Assembly: GCF_019649055.1 (NCBI RefSeq)
Contig: NW_026570243.1
Location: 620,001 to 684,000 of the forward strand
Reading direction: 5' to 3'
DNA from: Paramacrobiotus metropolitanus
Taxonomy: Eukaryota; Tardigrada; Eutardigrada; Parachela; Macrobiotidae
DNA length: 64,000 nucleotides
The notes under the pieces are model-generated. The model saw only the letters and a list, made by a program, of their open reading frames with translations. It searched no databases and was not told the DNA's origin. The position numbers and the translations under genes are program-made. This document shows, piece by piece, positions 32,389-44,827 of the stretch (position 1 is its first letter; each line of letters begins with the position of its first letter).

Positions 32389-32630
32389 CTTCTCTCTGTT
32401 CTGTGTCTCTTGCCGGTCAGTGTGCTCGTAAAGTACGGAATGTACGGTAATAAAATGTGGAATGTGTTTGCACAGGTGTGTGTACATAACGTTTTTTACT
32501 TCTCCCTGATTCCCTATCAAAAGTTTGTTTACATAAGAACATTTAACGACTTTGAACTTCTCCCTGATTCCCTATCGAAAGAGGTTTTTACGATTTGTTT
32601 ACTTACGGCATAGAGGCAGCTGTATCTACT
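32389..32630 (-). repeat. Right terminal inverted repeat of Polinton
   Basis: About 242 bp, inverted copy of 13394-13634. Internal 21-bp direct repeats at 32498-32518 and 32556-32576. Ends TGTATCTACT. Confidence 0.95.
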
Positions 32631-32658
32631 AATACAATTATACGAAACGAAAACATAC

Positions 32659-33699
32659 CATCCACCTCTATTCTACCAGCAGCGCCGCGTCCCTCCCGAA
32701 TCGCCTCAAACTGTATGTCGTTATTCTCACATCGCTCCGGGTCTTCATCGCTGCCATCCTGACAATCCTCTGTCCCGTCGCATACCAGTTGACCAGACAG
32801 ACAGCGTCCATCCCGGCAGCGAAACAAATCGCCCCGACACGGCGGTATCGCATCCAACTGCATTTCGATATTCTGACACTGCTCCGGGTCTTCATCGCTG
32901 CCATCCTGACAATCCTCTGTCCCGTCGCATACCAGTTCACCAGACAGACAGCGTCCATCACGGCAGCGAAACGCATCAATCGGACACGACGGTATCTGTG
33001 TCAGCGCAGTGGTCCTGTCTGTCGTACTGACCGCTGTCGCATTGTACCCGCACTCTTCGTTCATCTCATCTGATTGGTCGTAGCAGTCGTACTCGCCGTC
33101 GCACCACGCATCCTCACGTACACACTCTCTCTTACTGGCGCACATCCGCCCCCCATCGTAGCAGCCCTTCTTTCTCCGCTTGGCGCACAGAACTTTATCT
33201 TCGTCTTCGCCAATGCCTGGCACGCAGTCGGGACTACCATCACACAGATAATAAAACGGAACGCACATGCCACGGCCACTGCGAAAACACCGCCACTCGT
33301 CTTCCGGACAGGGTTTAGCGCAGCGCTCAGGATCCTCGTCACTCTCGTCTTTGCAGTCCGCCCTGCCATCGCACTGCCATTCGGTGGGATAACATTTCGT
33401 GTCGTTATCGCAGGGTTACCGTTGCAGGGTTGCCAGGGTACTGTTGTCCCACAGCCGGCCTCGTCACTGCGGTCTTCGCAGTCACGCAGGCGGTCGCAGC
33501 GGTACTTTCGCAGAATACACCCATCCCGGCAGTACATATCGTTTACATAGCACTTCCCGTTACTACAGCGAAAGTGGCCAGATGGACACGGCTCCTCCAC
33601 TGCCACGCCGAACATCCCCCCGAAAATGGCCCCATTAATCGCTGCTTGGAAGAGTACCACAGCGGCGACAGGCACACTAACAAAACTCAAACACCTCAT
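32659..33699 (-). CDS. Secreted/receptor protein with six LDL-receptor class A modules (5' part)
   Basis: ATG 33699 starts a hydrophobic signal peptide (VPVAAVVLFQAAI). Six LDL-A modules follow, each with six cysteines and the calcium-binding SDE-type box: two before or at the frame change, then CPEDEWRC, CYDGGRMC, CPIDAFRC and CRGDLFRC modules. The last two are nearly identical in protein and DNA. Reading switches frame once near 33410-33420 within module 2, next to a repeated CCCTG stretch; a base error is likely. The exon ends at a GTATGT donor (32658), only 28 bp from the Polinton end. Downstream exons are not found to the left of the element. Confidence 0.8.
32720..32970 (-). repeat. Tandem duplication of an LDL-A module
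   Basis: Modules 5 and 6 share long identical DNA stretches (the block encoding LVCDGTEDCQDGSDEDPE occurs twice), indicating a recent internal duplication of roughly 130 bp. Confidence 0.75.
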
Positions 33700-34319
33700 C
33701 TGGCTGGCTTCGAATAAAACTTAACTTAAAAAAGTAAATATAAAACGTGATACGAAACGCTAAAAATGTAAAAAAAGATTAAAACAGTCAAAAAACGGTT
33801 AGAAAAAGAAACAAGCGACGAAGAACTCAGTAAAACGTTGACGATTTGAAGAAAATCATAAAACAGGCTTAACTCCGCACTTCTGAGTGGAAAGTGCGAA
33901 GATATGAATATCAGGTTGTGAAGGGCATGCTATACAGAAATTCGGTATGCAGTCGGAGAAAGGGAGGCAGTCACATTTGTCTGGGTTAGAATGACATTTT
34001 TACAGTAACATTTTTCGCGTGAATGTTTTGCGTTTTTTTGAAGTATTGTACCGAAGAACGGTTAATCATTTCAACTAACAGTTTAAAAAATAATGGAAAT
34101 CAAGTCTTTCCGCCGCACTGTACATAAGTCAGCAAAACAGCAAACTCAGGTCTTCCCTGTCTGAAAGTAGTGACAACAAACGCTATTACAAAGAGGGCAA
34201 AAAAAATCCGATAAAAATCATTGATTGTTCACGAAACTGCTTCCAGTGTTGTTGCGGTCATCTTATTCATACGTTGCGGTAATTACGGTTTTATCGTGGT
34301 ACAAAAACTATTTTATAAG
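33700..34319. other. Intergenic, upstream of LDL-A gene
   Basis: AT-rich, A-run-rich sequence. No gene or repeat recognised. Confidence 0.4.
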
Positions 34320-37199
34320 GAAACGGAGCTAGTACAATACTGGCGACATGATCAGCATGGGAAACACTTTGTCCCGGAGCATTGAGTAAATCAAAGTTTT
34401 AACGATATTCGTGATGAAGAGGTACAATTCCATTTTCGCCAGAGCTTCTCCCGGACAAGACCTTTTGCCTGGATAATGCACACCATTAAGTCACACCAGC
34501 AATCAAAGTTAATGAAAATCACATAATTATAACGTACCGACTTGAAAAGGTGCAAAACCTGGAGGAATGACTACTTTTCCGTGAGTATCCAAAAAGTGGC
34601 AGGGGTCAAATTTATATGGATTCTTCCAATAGCGTGGATCATGATGCATACTGTACAGATTGGGTACCAGAACGGTGCCCTTTGGCACGTTGTAGCCACC
34701 GATGACCGTGTCGGTCATGGCTTGATGCGGTATTCCCAAAGGAATCAAGCTGGCAAAGCGTTGCGCTTCCAAAATTGTTGCCTCGTTATATGGCACGAGA
34801 CCTATAATGGTTTCACGTAGAAGTCAACAATAGCGTTTTGGACTCCCAGACGAAGCAGTCAAGAGCTTCAGAAGGCGAGTGTTGTTTAGCCTAAAACTTT
34901 GACCTTTATCGTCCATCCGAACCGGTTGGTCGCGTGGTATATTGTCGTCAATCTCTTTTTGCATTGTGTGTAAGATCTTAGGATTCTCCAAGAGAAAGAG
35001 AAAGGCCCAGACAATCGTCATCGAAGTGCTTTCGGTTCCGGCGGCAAAAAGATTAAGCACTGAGGTCACGAGTTGCTTATCTATAGCACAGCAATTTCGG
35101 AGCGTTATTTCGGAAACTGTCTCACGTTGTCGTTTTAACTGCATACTTCTACGCATACTTTGCTAATTGATTAAATACTACGCATACTTCGCTACTTTGT
35201 TATACAAAGTTAATATATATTAAACTTGGGCAGCAGTATTAATAATTACTGTTCCGCCTACTCGTAGTGTTTTGCAAGTTAAAGGGGACTTGTGTGTGTG
35301 CACATAGCAGACAGTCTAAAGACTGTATACTTGTACAGTTGTATTTATTACGGTACGATTACCCTTGGGACGCCAAGAAGTGTTGTACAGTAATGCCAAG
35401 TGTTAACCAAAACAGTTGAAAACACGAGACGAAGGACACAGTCAATTGACTCAATTCTGCATGTATGTTTACCGGTGAATGTGGTAACCGTTCCTTTTCG
35501 CTGCTGCTCTTCAGCTTCCTTCATAAAAGCGTCAATATAGTCGATAACATTCTCGGATGAAAATCTTCCTTTATGCTCCTCGATAAGTTGCTTAGCAAAT
35601 CCAAATAGTTCATGGATATTCTGGACGAAACGAATTGTTTCAGCCGCCTTCGTTATATATATGCTCGTATACTGCGTATAAGATATTAAACGAACTTTAG
35701 TGCGTAGCTTATCGTGTTATTATCGTCGCTGTTAGTAACCTAATGGGAGGGACGAAGCGCCACGAATAGGCTACCGCCTACCTGGGATGTCACAGCTAAA
35801 AGGGTGCAGCATTTCCAAGCGTTCTCAATTGAACGACGAAACCGTTCGGGGACAAATTTCCTTGATTGCGACATCAATCCGGTATTACGAACATTCCGTC
35901 CGGCAAACAGCGCTGCTAGTTTCGTAAACTGAGCGTCAGAATGAGCAAATCGTTGGCCAAACACTGCAATTCGCCCAAGAAAGTCATTATTTGTTTCAAA
36001 CCAGTCATAAATGTCGATGTGAAAGTAACACTGTAACTTGGCAATGGTTGGGTGGTTTGCATACCAAGAGCGCACACGATATTTGAAACGGCATGCGATA
36101 GCAATGTTTTCGGGTCAAACGGCTGCTTATTCTGCTTTCGCAGCACTCCGCACATGTCTTCGATTTCTGCAAGGATGTTAGTCTCCATCCAGCTCTTCCC
36201 CATACCGAAATCACGCAATGTAGAGATAGCAAATCGGCGATGTTCTTTCCACAGTTCTCCCTGGCTCGCAATTAAGCCTGTTCAGAAAAAAAATTTTATA
36301 GACATACATACTACAAAATTTAATCAATTAGCGAATCTTTGAGACAATTATACACATTCTACTGCAAAAAACTGGTATCTAGCGGTGTTTGACTCGGTGT
36401 GTTTGACTCGGTGTGCACGGTGGAGTGCTTACGCTGCAGACACATATTTAGGCATCATCAACTGCCGACTTGCCTTGTTCTTGGAAAAACGGGTTGCAGA
36501 TCAATCTTTGGTCTCTTCCAGTCGTAGCTTCGTCACTGAAGGCCGCCTTTGCAATATCATAATCGTGCATTACAACCATTGGATACCGATTTCCCATGTG
36601 CACTAGGATTGTGTCGCCGTATGTCTTCCGCCATTCCATGAACTTTTTGAAAGGTGGATCTTTATCGAATTCCAAAATGTTCCCCACAATTGGTAGTCCT
36701 TTAACAAAGTTTAGTGAATTGCTAAAACACCAGCGTTTACGTACTTTCAGAAAACTTACAGCTAGCAAAACCAAAAAATCACGCTGAGCTATCAAAGGTC
36801 ATGGAGCGAGCCAAAGAAACTGTGTTGAAAGAAGCCGAAGCGAATCAGAGAAGCACTCGTATGTGACAGTTTCGGTCAATCAATCGATCGATCAGGCATA
36901 CGATTACTGTTGACAAAAGCAGGCAAGCGCAAGCAAGCATTTTACGATCGCTCTCTTTTGAATATGCTGCAGATACATACACTATCGATAATTTTTCTTA
37001 GAAATGCCAATTACGTCTCGTTAAGTGAAGAGCTATCACAATAATTTCACAAAGTTTTTGCCGGCATATAAATGCTTTTCAGCTTTCCACAAGTGGCTGA
37101 CTTACCTGATGGTCCTGGTGGAAGATTTCGTGGTCGCCAGGATCGTATATAAATCATTCCCAAAATAAATGCTGTGACACCAATCAGAACTTCGATCAT
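34320..37199 (-). CDS. Cytochrome P450, CYP2-clan (copy 1), possibly decaying
   Basis: ER-anchored haem monooxygenase. Exon 1 (37199-37106) gives the membrane anchor and LPPGPS hinge. Exon 2 (36698-36474) starts GLPIVGN; the C-helix region WKEHRRFAISTLRDFG is at about 36277-36050; FGQRFAHSD near 35940; I-helix AAGTESTS near 35040; K-helix EAQR near 34770; and the haem loop splits over an intron as FQVG then KRSCPGE (34470). Differences from the other copies: exon 2 uses a GC donor (GCAAGT at 36473); the FGQRF exon is shorter than in its paralogs; and the last 40 codons change frame after an A run near 34397. May be intact with base errors or a young pseudogene. Confidence 0.85.
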
Positions 37200-38198
37200 T
37201 TTTTAGACTGCTAGTATTATTTATATCTGATTCCCTTATTTATATCTTATTTAGTGCGCAGGAATCTTATTCCCTTTTTTATTACAAAATAGCCTTCAAA
37301 AAACGCTCTTAAATACAACGCGATTTTAAGCTACCTGCAATTCGCAGTTCAAGTATGGGAGATCGTGTTCCTAGACTCGAGGCTTTAAAATCAGTTTATG
37401 TCGAATGCGATAAGGTCCATTGTCGTTAGTGAAAGAGCTCATATCACTGACAATCCGAATAATGATTAAATGCGCAATGTTGCGAATATATCTACGATAA
37501 CAAAAGAATAATTATAATATTAGACTCATGGTGCCAGTTCGAAAGTGTGTCACTTATGGCGGTAAAAATTTCAAAGCAATAAACCACGAGTACCACTGTT
37601 AGTACTGTAATGTGATTTTTTTGTAACAAACAAAAGTACTGTAATCAAATTAATACTCGTACCGTATTGCCGATCTTTCCTATACTTCTACTTCTATGGT
37701 TGATACACTCACTGTACACGGCCAGTTTTTGGTGTCTGTGTCTGCCATCAACTCCAGTGATGCAGTTTCTCCACAAATCGTTTTCTGAAGTGACCTTTTC
37801 AACGGTTATTAACTATTAAGGCATCCCCGCAGGTTAAATAAGTAATCAAACGGTAGAAGTATTAATAAAAGCTGTATTAATGTAGGTAGTGCGTACACGT
37901 AAGATCTGCTTTATTGTACTGGCTTGCTTCATTGTATGCAGTACCCATTCGCTTTTAATATTACTGCAATGCCAACCACGAATGTTTTTTAAATAAGAGC
38001 AAACATGCGACGGCAGAGTACAAACTCAGCACCTCATCCACTGAGAGTAAAACAAAAAAAGCATTCAGGCTTTAAAGCCATTTTACAATAATTAGAACCA
38101 GTAAAACAGCCATTCATTTTCGATGGGCAACACACCAGTATAAAAACGCTTTTCCAAATCAAGGGAAAAGAACCGGTACATGACGTCCTATCGTCACA
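37200..38198. other. Intergenic, CYP copy 1 upstream region
   Basis: No supported gene. AT-rich; no element recognised. Confidence 0.4.
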
Positions 38199-39077
38199 TT
38201 AAAAATCACTCATCTGAGATCCATACTCCATGCACTTCGCCACCGAGCTTCCATTCCACCAGCTGTCCGTCGGAGGTCCTTCCCAATCAACCGGTTTGTA
38301 GCGCAGGAACGTAGCATAATGCTCGCAGTTGCTGGTCATAATGCTGAACGTAAACGGACGATTGGCATGCTCCGCCACCAAACCAAAAATCTCCTGCAGT
38401 GTCCGCTCCTCAAATTCATAATTCTCCTTCAACTTGGTCTGATTGTTGACGCGGAACTGCCCCTTACCCGCCACGCGAACGATATGGTCAATGCGGATGT
38501 AATGCTGGCCGTCGTCAGTTGTCCCACGTTCCGGCGATTCCTCCAGCAGCGTACGGCCCAGCATCACGTGCAGACGCGGACGGACGCTGGCCGCGTGCTT
38601 CGTCCAGCGCGTGGTGGCCGTCCCCGGGGCGGTGGCGCTGTGGTGATGGGAGTGCAGACCGCGGCCACTGCTGACGTGCACCAGCAGGCCATTGCCCAGG
38701 TACACTCCGAAATGACTGAGCGGCAGGAATGTACGGCCCATGGAAAACTCCAGCAGATCACCCGGACGGATGGCGTGGCCGTCCACTTTCCATTCCGCTG
38801 CCTTCATCCAGGCGGTGGTGTTCACAACCGACAGAGCAGCATCCGCAAGATTAATCGTGGCTTTCGTGTTGGTGCCAGCCTGGATGACGTTTTCGTCCTG
38901 CAGTTCATCGGACAATGAGGAAAAACTGGACGACGGTGATAAGGATGGCGATGGGGAGGAATCGTGGCCAGGCGCGCTTGGAATGGCGTACGGGTCGACG
39001 GCAGGAACCGTGGGCCATTCATCGGTGTTGGGGATGTTGTCGCTTTCTGCTGTTTTGGTGCTACTTGCGTTACCCAT
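38199..39077 (-). CDS. LRAT/PLAAT-like (NlpC/P60-related) protein, probably N-myristoylated
   Basis: 292 residues, single exon. MGNASS at the N-terminus is a good N-myristoylation signal. Residues 20-95 are disordered Ser/Pro. The LRAT-type domain begins at GDLLEFSMG and has the catalytic His in LSHFGVYLGNGLLVHV. It continues to the Cys motif TSNCEHYATFLRY near residue 254 (family NCEHF). Such enzymes are thiol acyltransferases or phospholipases on phospholipids or retinoids. The domain contains a His/Thr-rich insertion after the catalytic His. It sits alone between P450 copies 1 and 2. Confidence 0.85.
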   Translation of the reverse strand: MGNASSTKTAESDNIPNTDEWPTVPAVDPYAIPSAPGHDSSPSPSLSPSSSFSSLSDELQDENVIQAGTNTKATINLADAALSVVNTTAWMKAAEWKVDGHAIRPGDLLEFSMGRTFLPLSHFGVYLGNGLLVHVSSGRGLHSHHHSATAPGTATTRWTKHAASVRPRLHVMLGRTLLEESPERGTTDDGQHYIRIDHIVRVAGKGQFRVNNQTKLKENYEFEERTLQEIFGLVAEHANRPFTFSIMTSNCEHYATFLRYKPVDWEGPPTDSWWNGSSVAKCMEYGSQMSDF

Positions 39078-40469
39078 TTTACTGGTTAGAAATGGTCAGA
39101 TGTACAAAGAGGATCACAGTCAAAGCATAACAGATTAACCGCAAACTGGATGAACGCTCCTCTAAAAATAGAATAATTATAAGAATTTGAACGTTTTATG
39201 CATAATGTGGTTCACTGTGAGATCATGAAACGCAGCTTGAAAGTTCATCGGCTTTAACGACAATACGGTACATCCACTGTCTTTTCAAGCAGGAGGCTGA
39301 TGAGCGTGCCGCGTATTATACGTACTGACATACAGTACCTGCAGTATATAATACCGTACCGCGTAGTACATACTCCTCGCATCTTTTGTACAATACATCA
39401 TAGCAGTACGGAAGTAAAGGAAATGCTATGTATAAAAATTAATTTTATGGGTCACCAGTCAGTATGTAAATACAAATTTAATACAAACCAAAGCAGTAAG
39501 CTTAAGCTTTATCACAATTAAAAGGTTTAACTTGTTCAATGTGCACTGTCCACTCCCACTGGACCCATTTAAATGGATGGGAGTTTTCGGTATTAATACT
39601 GTCCTTACACTGAAGAGTGGTCGACAAATCGCCAAAAAAACGATAGCGTTCGGAGTCCATAACAGCATTGCACAGTTTAAATACTGGCTTTTTCAGTTGG
39701 TTTCGTCTTCATTCTTTAGTAAATTCTGATGGCACTCCCACTTAATTGAAATGTCCATACATTTATAAGTTATAGTACATGTACCGGTAGCACCTATATA
39801 AGTATTATGTATATCTATATACTACTCTTCTTCTATATATATTAATAAGTAAAAGTTAAGCCGTGTAAAAGTTGCCTTTTTACTTTTGTACTCGTACCTC
39901 CTTTACTCATGCCCGAGTAAAACAGTTTGTAAAAAACACGTTAGCTAAACGTTAGTTAAAGGCCAAAATTCGAACACTGTTCGAATTTTGGCCTTTAACT
40001 AACGTTTAGCTAACGTGAGCAGACCTTTAAGAAACCCACACCGGTAATTAATGAAATTTAAAATACAGTACACCATCGCGGTATTTAACAGTGAAAATGT
40101 AATTTAATACCAACAGTAAGAGTTTTTAGCATCACAAGAGTGCGTAATCTACAGATAAATAATGTGTTGTTGCAAAGGGTAAGTGCTACCTTTTTATACA
40201 GGCAAATTTGCCGCAAGCAAAAAACTCGCTTTGTAGCACATTGCAATATTATAGTTAAAAAGTAAAAACTAAAGAAAAAAACCATGGCGCCGACGATAAA
40301 ACTGCAAAATTTGAACACGGTAGTACCGTGTTCATAATATCAGTACAAAACAAACGATCAGAAAAGAAAACTGATTTGTTATTAACACAGAGCACCAATT
40401 TCGAAACAGTACCTCGTTACGAAAAACCTTATCGAATACTTAAGTGCGCCTCCATCTGGTGCTTCTCAT
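39078..40469. other. Intergenic with a perfect hairpin
   Basis: About 1.4 kb without a supported gene. Contains the 39-bp perfect inverted repeat at 39937-40017 and short AT repeats near 39780-39850. Confidence 0.4.
39937..40017. repeat. Perfect 39-bp inverted repeat with 3-nt loop
   Basis: Arms 39937-39975 and 39979-40017 are exact reverse complements. Confidence 0.95.
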
Positions 40470-43400
40470 CTATCGTGGCACAAATACAATTTTGTACGGG
40501 GCCGGAGCAAGAACAATACTGGCAACATAATCCTCATGAGACACCTTCTTCCCAGGTGCATTTTCCAAATTGAAGTTTTTCACGATGTTGGATATGAAGA
40601 GGTACAGCTCCATCTTAGCCAAGGCTTCTCCTAAGCATGACCTTTTGCCTGCAAAAATTGTTATTCAGCCAAAATTGTGCAAATTAACCTCTGTGTGCCG
40701 TGCATAAAGAACCATGTGCGTAAGTTGAAGGCTCGATGTGTCGACCACGTAGCTTTGGTTAGCATGCTCTGTTATTATTTCTTTTTTGCGCGTATGCTGA
40801 TAAATTGACCGGCATCATACTGAGAAACCGATTTCGTTCTGGTTTTTTTCTTCGGCTGAAAAAGCTGCGTGCGAGCGTACCAACTTGAAACGGCGCGAAT
40901 CCGGTGGGATGGGTGACCTTTCCGCTGGCATCCAGGAAGTGGGTGGGGTCAAACTTGTCAGGATTTTTCCAGTAACGCGGATCATGGTGAATGCTGTACA
41001 AGTTGGGCGCCAACAGAGTTCCCTTTGGCACAGTATATCCATCGATTACCGTGTCGGCCAACGTCTGATGCAGAACACCAATGGGAACCAAGCTGGCGCA
41101 GCGCTGCACTTCCAGAATTGCCGCCTCGGTGTACGGAAGAAGCCCTGTAATTACGGTTTGTTAAATATGATATGCCATAATCGTAGCTTATGGTAGACTA
41201 GATCGGTGCTGACCTTTATCATCCATTCGTACAGGCCGATCGCGCGGAATGTTGTCATCGATTTCCTTCTGCATTTTGCGCATCACTTCCGGGTTTTCGA
41301 TTAGGAAAACTAAGCTCCATAGGGTGGTTGTGGATGTTGTTTCCGTTCCGGCAGCGAAAAGATTCAGCACCGAGGTCACTAGCTGCTTATCTACGAGTGT
41401 TTGACTTCTTTATTATAAAAACATGGGCATTGTGGATGTTCCCAATCAAATGCAGTCTTGTACGTATATATAAAAGCCGTAAATACAAGCGTCTTGCAAG
41501 GAGGCAATCGAGACAGTAAACCAATTAATCTTATCAAAGATATTACGAAAGTTTGTTCTACAGTACTTTGCCCGACAGATTGTGGCGATCAAAGAGGGTT
41601 TGACTTTCAACTCGTTTATCATAGTGAGAGTCAGATGCACTGAGTACCGATAACGTAAGCGGAAAATTAAAGTGCAGTATCAATAAATTTTCTTATGTCA
41701 AACAGAAATTTATAAAAACGCAAAAATCACCTGAAAAATTATTCCAACAGTCTTATAAATAACGCTTCCCGAATTTGATTTTAATATGCTATAAAAAAGT
41801 ATCATTTACTGATTAACATAGGTTTAACAGTGACAGCGCATACAAGTACTACAACTGGCTGATGGTGAGTTCAACATGTACAAGTACAGAGTATACAGCT
41901 GTACATGGTTTTAGCTCAGGCTCAAAGCCGCACTATTGTAAAGCATAGCAACAATTTTGCATGTCAGCTTCTACGAAAATATACTTGTATAGATATGACC
42001 AGCAAAATATTCTACTGCATGAAGTAATAATATTAATTCACTTGCAGTAACTGTTCACACATATTGTGCACGAAAATCCAGTACTTATCGTTAGTTACTG
42101 CATTATTGCTCTATATAATTTATCGCCTACCGGTGAATGTGCTATTCACAACTCCTTTTTCTTGCTGCTTTTTCCCTTCCTTAATGAATGCATCGATGTA
42201 GTCATCGACTTCTTCCGAGGAGAACTTGTTCTGGTGTTCATCAATCAAGTGTTTAGCGAATCCATACAACTCGTATATGTTTTTCCAAGCGTGTTTGATG
42301 GAGTTGCGGAATCGACCGGGAATGTACTGCAGGAATGGGAACGTCTGTATTACCTGCGTCGTGGGTCCCGTTATTCGGACATTCTCAGCAAACAGCGAAG
42401 CCAGTTTGGTGAACTTGGCATCCGTATGCGCAAATCGTTTGCCAAAAACTGCAGACAAACACGTGTTCTTTACCAGCGACACAGTATGTTATCGAAAATC
42501 AAGATAAACCGATTTTGGATTGAGGCAGTAGAGGTCAGAAAAGGTCGTACTTCCGTAAGTTTTTTCCAAGAAATTTACAAAACCTACCGAGAGCGCATAT
42601 AACATTGGACACGGAGTGAGACAGCAATGTTTTGGGGTCAAACGGTTGTTTATTCTGCTTTCGCAGCACCGCGCACATATCTTCTACTTCGGCGATAATG
42701 TTATCTTCCAGCCAGGTTTTGCCCATGCCAAAATCGCGTAAAGTGGAGATGGCAAAACGCCGATGTTCCTTCCACAAATCCCCTTGGCTAATAATTAAAC
42801 CTGGAAAGCACTAACGGTTGAGTTTGTAAAAGTTGATACGGTTAGTTGATACATGAAGTCGGTAATTCTCATTACAACTACGTAATACGTTTGCGTACGC
42901 GTCCGTAATCCGAAGTAAATTAATAGTCACTTAGTTTAATAAAGGGTTGATTGGCGGAAAAATCATATTACAATTATTTCAAGTTTCCGTTCAAAGTAGA
43001 TCAAATTGACATAGATTTACCATGCCCTTGGAAGAAGTCGTTGAACAGGAAGCGCTGATCTCGCCCGGCATTAACTTCCTCGTTGAAGGCCTTCTTCATT
43101 GTGTCGTAGTCGTGCATCACCACCATTGGATACTGATTGCCCATGTACACCATAATGGTATCCCCGTATTTTTTGCTCCATTCCATAAACTTCTTAAATG
43201 GCGGGTCTTTGGTGAATTCCAGAATATGACCGGCGAAAGGCAAACCTGTTGGGAGGCAGTTCATAAATACATAATTTAAAATGCATGTCGGCTTAATACT
43301 GCACAAGATGCTCGTAGTTATATAATGCACAATAATAATATTGGTATTATTGTGGGATGATGCCTATTAGTCAGAATTATTGCTTCAACATGTACTTCAA

Positions 43401-43666
43401 CATGCCTACTTCAACATGTATTACTGCTTCTGCAAATTGTCATTTTCAGAAGCTGTAGCCATTTGCATCAGCTGCTGCAAAATTTACATACAGAGTAGAG
43501 TATAGCAATAGTATAACAGTTGACTGACAGTTAAATTTAAGTAGTTGCATTACTTGCATAGTCTTTGCGTACCTGGCGGTCCCGGTGGTAAGTTTTTGTG
43601 CCGGCTGGAGCGAAAATACGCTACGGCCAAAAGGAGCACCACAGCACCAATAACGAATTCAATCAT
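40470..43666 (-). CDS. Cytochrome P450, CYP2-clan (copy 2), intact-looking
   Basis: Exon 1 (43666 to about 43573) encodes the anchor MIEFVIGAVV and LPPGPPG hinge. Exon 2 (about 43246-43031) starts GLPFAGHILEF; the C-helix exon WKEHRRFAISTLRDFGMGKTW is at about 42803-42590; an exon from FGKRFAHTD to NSTFTG at about 42450-42130; I-helix FAAGTETTSTTT about 41396-41214; K-helix EVQR and meander FDPTHFLD about 41143-40881; last exon KRSCLGEALAKMELYLF to VFVPR, stop at 40470. All P450 signatures are present: AGTETT, ExxR and FxxGxRxCxG with the Gly codon split by an intron. The intron before the I-helix exon is unusually long (about 730 bp). Confidence 0.92.
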
Positions 43667-44827
43667 TTTTCCGCTGCAGTTTCTTTCGGCAGTTTGTATA
43701 GCGAAATAATATATATATTTAATACGCAAGATAGTATAGCGATAGATTGTTTGTTGTGCTTTTACAAACTTTCTTGTGGAGGTGTGTTTAAATACTAACC
43801 GCAGACCGGCCAGAAAAGCTAAAGTGCTTCATCATGTCAGAGGCAACATGATGAAACACCAAAACTACAACATCGTTCATGTGCCTGGATCTCGAACACC
43901 TACGTGGCAGAATGAAATCGTACTGTCAATTTGTATAAGATTCCATAGGGCACTGAAAGGACTTTCATCCTAGCTTTCAACCAGTCTGAGTAATAATTTA
44001 ATGAACGACGATAAGAGATAAGGATTCAAGGAAATCTCGGCAATTACTTAGCATAATATCCGTATTACACTGTCGGTTGTGTACGTTCTTCCTGTATCTG
44101 TACGAGTATGTTACGGTCTGTACACGACCTGATGGTGAGCGGGGTACAATATACAGCACGTACACAACGCAGTGATAATGGCAGCTTTCTACCTGCAGGT
44201 TTTCAAAAGTTTTCTTAAGCACAAATGAAATATACAAAGGATCATGACGCGTAAAACAGAACAACAAGTGGCTAATATATTGTGAACTAAATACGTATTT
44301 TTCTAACACATTTATTATGAAGCTGTATCCTTTTGTTGCCTTGAAAATTCACGCTTGTCAAAAAATGTATTTTTAGGTGTTATCGTACCTGGTTGAAAAA
44401 CTACTTGAACCGCAAGCGTTACTAGAGTAGATGCAGTCCATATATGAATTCAGTTGAAAGCCTTCCAACGACGGATAGCGAAAACAGATAAAACTCTTAG
44501 CTGAGTTAGCTCATATAATTCAGGAGCATGAAATGCTTAGGTACATGCAGTTTTATATACAGATATCTGTGTGCAATTTTCCACTTTTGCAAAATATTCT
44601 CATGCCTTTTTCAGTCTTGAGAAGAAGTTACAAAGTTCCATCTGCCAGCGCAGATTCACAAGCGGATGAATATGCTTGCACGAAAGCCAGACATGCAGAC
44701 ACTTTATGAATCGCAACAAAAAACTTTTCCAAGTCGACTATGTATTTTCTGCTGTTATTTTAGAGACATTCGCAAAATGTAATAGACCATCAGTACAAAA
44801 CGCTCTCCACATATAATGAGGGCGTGT
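43667..44827. other. Intergenic between CYP copies 2 and 3
   Basis: No supported gene. Short 'CTTCAACATG' words repeat near 43385-43420. Confidence 0.4.

Larger units (their letters stand above)
13394..32630. mobile_element. Polinton/Maverick (adintovirus-like) element, full length
   Basis: A 19,237-bp self-synthesising DNA transposon or integrated adintovirus-like genome, bounded by inverted repeats that start AGTAGATACA. It carries the full Polinton core set: protein-primed family B polymerase, retroviral-type integrase, FtsK/HerA-type packaging ATPase, adenovirus-type protease, double-jelly-roll major capsid protein and a penton-like minor capsid protein. Gene order from the left is TIR, two spliced accessory genes, PolB, an unknown (-), integrase, penton-like, basic protein, major capsid, protease, then a minus-strand block, an LRR membrane protein (+) and TIR. 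No 6-bp target duplication is visible (CCACGG on the left, AATACA on the right). Confidence 0.95.

Noticed and set aside
33073-33717. Plus-strand frames of 79-158 codons opposite the LDL-A gene
   Set aside because: Mirror of Cys-rich LDL-A coding; no independent evidence.
38319-39138. Plus-strand frames opposite the LRAT-like gene
   Set aside because: Antisense shadows of a GC-rich coding region.
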